From Bos javanicus (Eukaryota > Chordata > Mammalia > Artiodactyla > Bovidae): a stretch of 64,000 nt of DNA. The position numbers were made by a program, and so were the translations under genes. The notes beneath the pieces are model-generated. The model searched no databases and was not told the origin of the DNA. It saw nothing but the letters and a program-made list of their open reading frames with translations. This document shows positions 56,837-64,000 of the stretch, one piece after another; positions within the stretch are counted from its first letter, which is position 1, and every line of letters starts with the position of its first letter. The DNA is taken from assembly GCF_032452875.1 (NCBI RefSeq), contig NC_083877.1, positions 45,185,724 through 45,249,723 of the forward strand, read 5' to 3'.

Positions 56837-57150
56837 AGTGTGATTTATTTTGGTGTTTATGTTTGGCCACTGTGAATCCCTGTGTGTCCCTTGTGTCCTT
56901 TTGACACGTCCCCATCATTCATTGATCACTTCCTTACCTCAATTTTCTAGGCTCGTCTTGTACTCGACTGCCTTAGCTCTGGAATGAGCCATTTCTGAGG
57001 AGCTCTGGATCCTTGAGAATGGTTTTAAAACCAAAATCTGGGTGCCAAATGTTCTCATGCTATTGAGTGTTGTTCCTCTCAGGCCCTGGTAGTGGATAGA
57101 GCTCATAATTATTTTATTGCTGTGTTTGTTTGTCAAGTATATGTATGTAT

Positions 57151-57362
57151 GGGGCTTTCCTGGTGACTCAGTGGTAAAGAATCTGCCTGTAATGCAGTCA
57201 ACCTGGGTTTGATCTCTCGGTCAGGAAGATCCCCTGGAGAAGGAAATGGCAACCCATTCCAGTATTCTTGCCTGGGAAATCCCATGGACAGAGGAGCCTG
57301 GTGAGCTACAGTCCATGGGTCGCAAATGAGTCAGACAGAACTTAGCGACTAAACAATAACAT
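57151..57362 (+). mobile_element. Bov-tA SINE
   Basis: GGGGCTTTCCTGGTGACTCA, GGGTTTGATCTCTCGGTCAG and AGTCAGACAGAACTTAGCGA, ending in an AACA/ATAC-rich tail. Confidence 0.92.
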
Positions 57363-57984
57363 ACATATATATGTATATATAATATCATGAGTTTACATTG
57401 ATACTTCCAATGCCAGTTCAATACTACCCAGTTCATTCTAGTTTTTTCCCTTTCCATTTTTGTAATTCTTTACTCATACAGTGAAAAACCTGTCATTGTT
57501 CAATATGTTTACTTATTTGATCAATCTGCCTGTGTGTGACTGATCTCCCATAGCCACCTCCACTCAACTCCTCACTTCACTTGGATTCTGCCACTCCATG
57601 CCAGACTGCCTCTTCCACATAGATGAAGATGGCTTCACCTTGCCTGTGCTCCAGCGTGCCATGCTGGGTGAGGACCTAGAACTTCCATGCTGGGCTCCTC
57701 ACCACTTTCAGGGTCTTACACTCTGTACGGGGTCCCTTGTTCCTTTCCCACTCCGTGGACCTGCTCATTTTACATTTTGAGTTACGTGTAAGGAAATACA
57801 CAGATCTTGAGTGAACTCTTAGATTGAGTTTTGATAAGTGTAACTGTGGATATTCAATGGCCAAGAAAGTTTCTTAGTGTCCCCTTGCATTTAATTTCTA
57901 CTTTGCCTTCAAAGAGGAGAGAATTGTTATTGAACTTTATATTTTGAGTAACACGTGTGTCTCAATGTAGCTTTAAAATGTGTC
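57363..57984. other. Intronic sequence without recognised gene
   Basis: The 60-codon frame at 57598-57780 has a GC-richer, exon-like look but no recognised family and no matching splice sites that I could defend. Confidence 0.4.
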
Positions 57985-58256
57985 TTCCAAATTAAAAAAA
58001 AATTTTTTTAATTGTGGTGGGAAAAACACATAACACAAATGTATGCTCTTAACTATTTTTAAGTGTATAGTTCAGTAGTGTTAACTATATTCACATTGCT
58101 GTGGAACACATCCTCTCTTTTTCATCTTGCAGAACTGAAGCTCTGTATCCATCAAACAACAGCTCTCGTTTAGCCCTTCACTACTTTCTGTTTCTGTAAT
58201 TTTGACAACTCTAGATATCTCTATATGGTGGAATCATGCCATATTTGTCCTCGTAT

Positions 58257-58295
<39 letters not shown>

Positions 58296-58590
58296 TTAAA
58301 AGAGTGATTTGGCTATTCTCAGTCATTTTCTTTTCCATAAACACTTTTTAATCAACTTGTTAATATGTATAAACATTCCATAGTGATTTTTATATGGATT
58401 GCATTAAATCTGTCAGTTTGGGGAAAATTAACATCACAACTATCGATATATTGAGCCTTCCAATCTGTAAACACAGTGTTTATTCAGATCCTTATTTCTG
58501 TAGTATTTTATAATTTTGAATATAAATTGTGTACCTTGTATAAAATATGTTCATAAGTACTTTGAGTTTTCTTGATGCTATTTTAGATGG
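57985..58590 (-). mobile_element. Old L1 fragment (antisense) with GT microsatellite
   Basis: AAGTGTATAGTTCAGTAGTG, TTTTGACAACTCTAGATATC, then after the GT run AAACATTCCATAGTGATTTT and GCCTTCCAATCTGTAAACAC, antisense L1M. Confidence 0.7.
58259..58293. repeat. (TG)n microsatellite
   Basis: About 17 perfect TG units, the longest uninterrupted dinucleotide run in the window and a likely polymorphic marker. Confidence 0.97.
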
Positions 58591-58599
58591 AATTATTAT

Positions 58600-59190
58600 T
58601 ATTTTAAAGACTATATTTTTATAGATTTTTAGGCACAATTTTAGGTTTACATAAAAATTGAACAGAAAATACAGAGAATTTCTGTATACTCCCTCACAAT
58701 ACCCCCTTCCCATTTTTCCTATTTAGTAAGTATTTTCCCCTTGCATTAGTGTTACACATACAACTTTTATACCTGATTAGTCAATATGGATTTATTTTTA
58801 TTAACTAAAATCAATAGTGCGTTAGGGTCCAGTCCTGTGTTGTGTGTTACATGGGTTTTGACAACCACATAATGACATGTGTCTATCATTACAATATCAT
58901 ACAAATACAAATATTGCACTGAAAATCCCCTGTGGTTCAGCTGTTCATCCTTCCACGCCACTAATCCTTGACAACTACTGATATATTTTTTTACAATCTC
59001 AATAGTTTTTCCTTTTTCAGAATGTCATATAGTTGGAATATATGTATTCTTTTCAGATTGGCTTCCTTCACTTAGCAGTATGCATTTAAGTTTCCTCCAT
59101 GTCCTTTCGTGGCTTGATACCTCATTTCTTTTTATCACTGAATAATATTCCATTGCATAGTTATACCACAGTCTACTTATCCACTCACCC
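58600..59190 (-). mobile_element. Old L1 fragment (antisense)
   Basis: TTTTAGGCACAATTTTAGGT, GCATTAGTGTTACACATACA, GAATGTCATATAGTTGGAAT and GAATAATATTCCATTGCATA, the same L1M 3' region as at 25420 and 50870. Confidence 0.82.
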
Positions 59191-59644
59191 CAGAATTCAC
59201 TGCAGAGACAGAAGACAGAAATACCTGTTTGCCAAGTTTCTAATTCACCACACATCTAGGGACAGACCACAGTGTTCCATAGAGACTTGAGAGGCTGGCA
59301 GGTATCACTTTTCCACATTCTCCTTCTGGTCTGCTCTGTGTCACTGTTGTCTCTCTGTTATGAGTTGTACACTCATCTTTTGTCCTGGATCTTGTGGCTG
59401 CATTTTAGGGGATGCACCCCTGTTTCGTTTGCATTCATGGGTCCCACAGGACTGTAACAAAGAAACAGTTCTTACCTAACTATCTGCTAACTAGCTCTGA
59501 GGGAGCTGACTAAAAAGCCCAGTCCCCAGTGTCTCCCTGAAAGATCTACCTACATACTTTAAAAGCTGCTGTGGATGGTCCAGCTTCTAGTCAGCCTGCA
59601 TCTAGGTGCTGACTGAGATCCCCTCTTTGGGACACTGGCAGATC
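59191..59644. other. Sequence of unclear origin beside the L1
   Basis: Less AT-rich than its neighbours. No family recognised. Confidence 0.35.
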
Positions 59645-59868
59645 TCGGCACAACCTCAACCAAGAAGACTGAAATTATATTAAGCATCTTTTCTGACCGC
59701 AGTGGTGTGAAATTAGAAGTCAATTGCAAGAAGCCAATTGGATAATTCAGAAATATCTTGAGATTAAACAACATGCTACTAAACAAGGAGAAATCAAAAG
59801 AGAAATCAGCATATGTTAATATTAAAAGGTCTAGCCAGAGCAATTAGGCAAGAAAAACAAACAAAAGG

Positions 59869-60002
59869 CTGCTGCTGCTTTTTTCTCTTTTTCTGGCTGT
59901 GCTGCACAACTTATAGGATCTCAGTTCCCTGATCAGGGATTGAACCTGGGCCACAGCAGTGAAAGCCCAGATCCTAACCACTAGACTGCCAGGGAAATCT
60001 CA
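59869..60002 (-). mobile_element. CHR-type SINE nested in L1
   Basis: TTTTTCTGGCTGTGCTGCAC, CCCTGATCAGGGATTGAACC and AGACTGCCAGGGAAATCTC. Confidence 0.85.
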
Positions 60003-60217
60003 AAGGCTTCCCAATTGGAAAGGAAGAAGTAAAACTGTCACTGTTTGCAAGTGACACAGTACTACATGTAGAAAACCTTAAAGATGCCACCAGAAGACTG
60101 TCAGAACTAATTGACAAATTCAGTAAAGTTGCAGGATACCTACAAAATTAGTATACAAAAGTCTATTGGGTTTCAATGTTGAACTATCTGAGGAATTTTT
60201 AAAATCCCATCTGTGAG

Positions 60218-60800
60218 TACATCAAATAGGAAAAGGAGTACGTCAAGGTTGTATATTGTCACCTTGCTTATTTAACTTATATGCAGAGTACATCATGAGA
60301 AATGCTGGGCTGAATGAAGCACAGCTGGAATCAAGATTCCTGGGAGAAATATTAATAACCTCAGATATGTAGAGGATACCATGTATGGATATGAGAGTTG
60401 GACTATGAAGAAAGCTGAGCACCAAAGAATTGATGCTTTTGAATGTGGTGTTGGAGAAGACTCTTGAGAGTCCCTTGGACTGCAAGGAGATCCAACCAGT
60501 CCATCCTAAAGGAAATAAGTCCTGAATGTTCATTGGAAGGACTGATGTTGAAGCTGAAACTCCAGTACTTTGGCCACCTGATGTGAAGAGCTGACTCATT
60601 GGAAAAGACCCTGATGATGGGAAAGATTGAGGGCAGGAGGAGAAGGGGATGACAGGATGAGATGGTCGGATGGCATCCCCAACTCAATGGATATGAGTTT
60701 GGGTAGGCTCCAGGAGTTGGTGATGCACAGGGAGGCTTGGCAGGCTGCAGTTCATGGGGTCGCAAAGAGTCAGACATGACTGAGCGACTGAACTGATACT
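60218..60800 (+). mobile_element. BovB LINE, 3' part with 341-bp internal deletion, nested in L1
   Basis: It starts at CAAATAGGAAAAGGAGTACG and ends at GAGCGACTGAACTGATACTG. At 60380/60381 the text jumps from the catalytic-motif codons (YADD changed to YVED) to ATGTATGGATATGAG, omitting what is 480-821 in the left-edge copy. Confidence 0.92.
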
Positions 60801-61383
60801 GATGAATACATGAAAATAATAAATACTACCTAGGAATGAATTTAATCAGTGAAGTGAAAGATCTGTACATCGAAAGCTATAAGACATTGAAAGAAATTGA
60901 GACACATACAAATAAATGGAAAGATATTTTGTACTCATGAATTGGAAGAATTAATATTGTTAAATTGTTCATACTATGTGATTCCATGCAATCCTTATCA
61001 AAATTCCAATGATATTTTTCATAGAAAGAAAAAAGTCAATCCCAAAGTTTGTACGGAACACAAAAGACGCCAAAGAGCTAAAGCAATCTTGAGAAGGAAC
61101 AATAAAACTGGAGGTATCACATTTCCTGACTTCAAATTATAATACAGAATTTATAGTGATCAAAACGGTATGGTGGTATTGGTATAAAATCAGACACATA
61201 GCTCAAAGACACAGGATAGAGATCCCAGAGGTAAACCTATGTATATATGGCCAATTAATTTCCAACAAGGGAGCCAAGAATATATGATGGAAACAGGATA
61301 GTCTTTTCAATAAGTGGTAGTGGGAAAACTGGAGCCCTGTCTTAAACCATACACAAAAGCTCAAAATGGATTATAGACTTGAG

Positions 61384-61503
61384 GGACTTCCCTAGCAGTC
61401 CAGTGGTTAAGAGTCCACATTTCCAGTGCAGGGGACACAGGTCGGGTCCCTGGTAGGGGAGATAAGATCCACATGCCATGCAGCACGGCCAAAGGATTTT
61501 TAA
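61384..61503 (+). mobile_element. CHR-type SINE nested in L1
   Basis: GGGACTTCCCTAGCAGTCCA, CAGGTCGGGTCCCTGGTAGG and ATGCAGCACGGCCAAAGG. Confidence 0.87.
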
Positions 61504-61714
61504 AAAATAGATTACAGATTTGATAAGATCTGAAACCATAAAACTCCTAAAATAAAACATAGTGCATAAGCACCTTAACATTTTTCTTAGCAGTGATTTT
61601 TTTTAGATTTGACACCTAAAGCAAATGCCACAAAAGCAAAAATAAACAAGCCGGATTATATCAAACTAAACAGCTTTTGCACAACAAAGAGATCCATCAA
61701 TAAAATGAAGAGTC

Positions 61715-61938
61715 GGCACTTCCCTGGTGGTCCAGTGGTTTACTATCTACCTTCCAATGCTGGGGATGCAGGTTTGTTTTTTCATCAGGGAACTAAGATC
61801 CCACATGCCATGGGGCACCTAAGCCCGCTTGTTTCAAATACTGAACCCACATGCCACAACTACAGAGCCTGCCTGCTCTGGATCCCTCATGCCACAACTA
61901 AGACTCAACACAGCCAAAAATAAACAAACATTTTTTAG
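61715..61938 (+). mobile_element. CHR-type SINE, long form, nested in L1
   Basis: GCACTTCCCTGGTGGTCCAG, GGGAACTAAGATCCCACATG and CTCATGCCACAACTAAGACT. The 13-bp duplication AAAATGAAGAGTC is at 61702-61714 and 61939-61951. Confidence 0.93.
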
Positions 61939-62160
61939 AAAATGAAGAGTCAACCTATAGAATGGGAGAAAATATTTGCAAATCAAGTATCTGATAAGGG
62001 ATTAATATCTAAAATACATTTTTTAAAAGCTCATACAACTCAGGGAAGAAAATCCAATTTTAAAATGGGCAGAGGAACTGAATAGACATTTTTTCAAAGG
62101 AAACATACAGATGGCCAGCATCATGTTGAAAAGGAGCTCAACATCACTAATCATTAGGAA

Positions 62161-62377
62161 GTGAAAGTGAAGTCACTCAGTTGTGTCCGACTCTTTGCGA
62201 TCCCATTTACTGTAGTCTACCAGGCTTCTCTGTCCATGGGATTTTCCAGGCAAGAGTACTGGAGTGGGTTGCCATTTCCTTCTCCAGGGGATATTCCTGA
62301 CCCAGGGATCAAACCTGGGTGTCCTGCATTGCAGGCAGACGCTTTACCCTCTGCGCCACTAGGGAAGCCCACTGAGA
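62161..62377 (-). mobile_element. Bov-tA SINE nested in L1
   Basis: AAGTCACTCAGTTGTGTCCG, GGGTTGCCATTTCCTTCTCC and CTGCGCCACTAGGGAAGCCC. The 13-bp duplication TAATCATTAGGAA is at 62148-62160 and 62378-62390. Confidence 0.95.
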
Positions 62378-62568
62378 TAATCATTAGGAAAAGGCAAGTC
62401 AAACCCACAATATGATATCACTTCATACCCATTATGGCTGTCTTCAGAAATATGAGAGATGTGTTGGCAAGACTGTAGAGAAAAGTGAACCTTTATGTGC
62501 TGTTGATGGTAATGTAAATGAGCGTAGCCACTGTGGTAAGCAGTATGAAGGTTCCACTGTTGCGTATA

Positions 62569-62715
62569 GGGCTTCTTTGGTAGCTCAGCTGGTAAAGATA
62601 AGGGAACAGCTACCCACTCCAGTATTCTGGCCTGGAGAATTCCATGGACTGTATAGTCCATGGGCTTGCAAAGAGTCCGACACGACTGAGCGACTTTCAC
62701 TTTCTGTTTTGTATA
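62569..62715 (+). mobile_element. Bov-tA SINE with internal deletion, nested in L1
   Basis: The head (GGGCTTCTTTGGTAGCTCAG, CTGGTAAAGATAAGG) jumps directly into the tail (CTACCCACTCCAGTATTCTG), so the middle of the SINE, about 65 bp, is missing. Confidence 0.88.
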
Positions 62716-62861
62716 TATCCAATGGAAGGAAAATCGTTATCTTGAAGAGATACCTGCACCCCCATGTTCTTTGCAGCATTATTTACAATAGCCAAGACAT
62801 AGAAACAACTTATGTGCTTGTCAACAGATTAATGAATAACCACCTGCCTAACATACATACA

Positions 62862-63057
62862 GGGGCTTCCTAGATAGCTTGGTGGTAAAGAATCCACCTG
62901 CAGTGCAGGAGACGTCAGGAAGATCCCCTGGAGAAGGAAGTGGCAGTCCATTCCAGTATTCTTGCCTGGGAAATCTCATGGACAGAGGAGCCCTGTGGGC
63001 CACAGTCCATGGGGTCACAAAGGAGTCGGACATGACTTAGTGACTAAACAACAACAA
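62862..63057 (+). mobile_element. Bov-tA SINE nested in L1
   Basis: GGGGCTTCCTAGATAGCTTG, GATCCCCTGGAGAAGGAAGT and GTCGGACATGACTTAGTGAC, with an AACAACAACAATAACA tail. Confidence 0.9.
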
Positions 63058-63560
63058 TAACACAGAGAGAGAGGAATATTATTCAGCCATAAAAATGAAA
63101 TCTGTCATTTGCAACAGTATGGCATTACACTCAATGAAATAAGTCAAACAGCTAAATACAAATACTGTGTGATCTTATCTGTGGAATCATAGAAAAGGAG
63201 AACAGACTGGTGTAGCCAGAGATGAGGGTAGGGGAAGGGGATTGCAAAATGCTGAAGGTTAGAAGATACAAGCTTTCAGTTACAAGATAAATAATTTCTG
63301 GGGTGGGTACAGCATGGGATCTGTGGTTAACAATACTGTGTGGTATATATCAAAGTTGCTAAGAGAATAGATTTTTTAAATTCTCATTATAAGGAAAAAG
63401 TTGAATCTGTCTGGTGATGGATGCTAACTTCTTCTGATAATCATTTTGTAATACATTCCTGTGTCTGATCATGTTGTATAACTAATACTAATATTGTAAA
63501 CTAATACTAATATGACTAATGTGTGTCAGTTGTATAGCAATAAAATTGGAAAACATAATT

Positions 63561-64000
63561 ATCAGGTGGGACTAGATTGATCAGTAAGGGTTGGAATAGT
63601 AAGAATGGGAGAAGTTAATTATTGGAATTTGTGGAAAAAAGAAAAATTAATACCAGAACCAAGACACTTCTTTGAAAAAGATCTTCAGTGTTCTTCTTAC
63701 TTGCTGCAAGTAATAAATTCTTCCTTCTCCCAGAAAAAAAAAAAAAATGAGAATCTGTAAACTTTGTTCTTCCCTTCAGTAATAGCACTCCCATAATGTA
63801 TTTTGGTTAAATAAAAAGATTTTGATCATTCATTAGGTTAATTAAAGTGAGATTCTTATTGGTCTCCCTTAAGAAAAAAGTTAGAATGAGTATAAGCGTT
63901 TTGTTTTTACTTAAATTGTAGTATACTTTTTTAAATTGTCATATTATTTTTGATAGTTTTTTTTAAGCACACATGCAAGCACATTCACGTGTGCAGATAT
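63561..64000. other. Terminal intronic sequence with a poly(A)-bearing segment
   Basis: AATAAATTCTTCCTTCTCCC followed by 14 A residues (63735-63748) looks like the 3' end of a retrotransposed transcript or LTR trailer. The parent is not recognised. The rest is AT-rich. Confidence 0.35.

Larger units (their letters stand above)
59645..63560 (+). mobile_element. L1 (older subfamily), ORF2 to 3' end, split by about seven insertions
   Basis: Sense L1 pieces appear in their proper order: TTTTCTGACCGCAGTGGTGT (ORF2 linker, 59645-59868), the polymerase part reading KLSLFASDTVLHVENLKDAT (60030-60215, FASD in place of FADD), FLRKKKVNPK-like and LRRNNKTGGITFPDFKL (60801-61383), INKPDYIKLNSFCTTK (61503-61714), GNIQMASIMLKRSSTSLI-like (61951-62160), and the 3' end with GGAATATTATTCAGCCATAA (63060-63560). 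Stops are frequent. The gaps are filled by CHR, BovB and Bov-tA copies listed separately. Confidence 0.88.

Noticed and set aside
20420..64000. Coding exons of CSNK1G1
   Set aside because: No stretch coding for the kinase N-terminus (glycine-rich loop region) was found.
1..64000. CRISPR array, prophage, operon or other prokaryotic system
   Set aside because: Spliced gene, mammalian retrotransposons and AT-rich introns show nuclear vertebrate DNA; no regular spaced repeats were found.

Overview
The window is vertebrate nuclear DNA from a ruminant, most likely a bovid (cattle, sheep, goat or a relative). It carries the ruminant-restricted retrotransposon set in many copies: BovB (an RTE-clade LINE), its tRNA-headed SINE partners Bov-tA and BovA, cetartiodactyl CHR-type SINEs and the ruminant L1 3' end. 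Genes have spliced exons, CpG-rich promoters and long AT-rich introns. I cannot separate cattle from sheep, goat or buffalo by eye.

Layout. 1-4.2 kb: a BovB 3' half, the 3' end of an L1, two Bov-tA SINEs and unique DNA. 4.4-12.4 kb: the complete PCLAF gene (PCNA clamp-associated factor, KIAA0101/p15PAF) on the + strand, four coding exons giving 111 residues, with a cell-cycle-type promoter. Its intron 3 holds two processed retrocopies: a broken EIF1 copy (minus strand, 12-bp target-site duplication) and a CD24 copy (+ strand) whose short reading frame is still open. 12.4-20 kb: intergenic DNA with two BovB copies, one with a 5' inversion, and a hAT-type DNA transposon. 20.08-20.9 kb: a CpG island containing a probable non-coding first exon with a strong splice donor. 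By recalled human synteny (TRIP4 - PCLAF - CSNK1G1 on 15q22.31) this is best read as the CSNK1G1 (casein kinase 1 gamma 1) promoter and exon 1. From 20.4 kb to the end I find no further convincing host exon, and the sequence is consistent with the first intron of CSNK1G1.

The 20.4-64 kb part is a dense palimpsest of transposons. Ancient MIR, L2-like, MER5-like and L1M fragments are interrupted by CHR SINEs, then by BovB, Bov-tA and BovA copies. Two stretches are layered: 45.9-50.0 kb, a near-complete 3.07-kb BovB inside an L1; and 59.6-63.6 kb, one L1 split by about seven later insertions, several with exact target-site duplications.

I found no undescribed multi-gene system. The items most worth a second look are the open CD24 retrocopy inside PCLAF, a long inverted repeat with a 424-bp loop in PCLAF intron 2, a BovB with a seamless 5' inversion, a three-monomer BovA, a target-site-duplicated insertion made only of poly(A), and a palindromic RFX-like site next to an ETS site at the CSNK1G1 CpG island.
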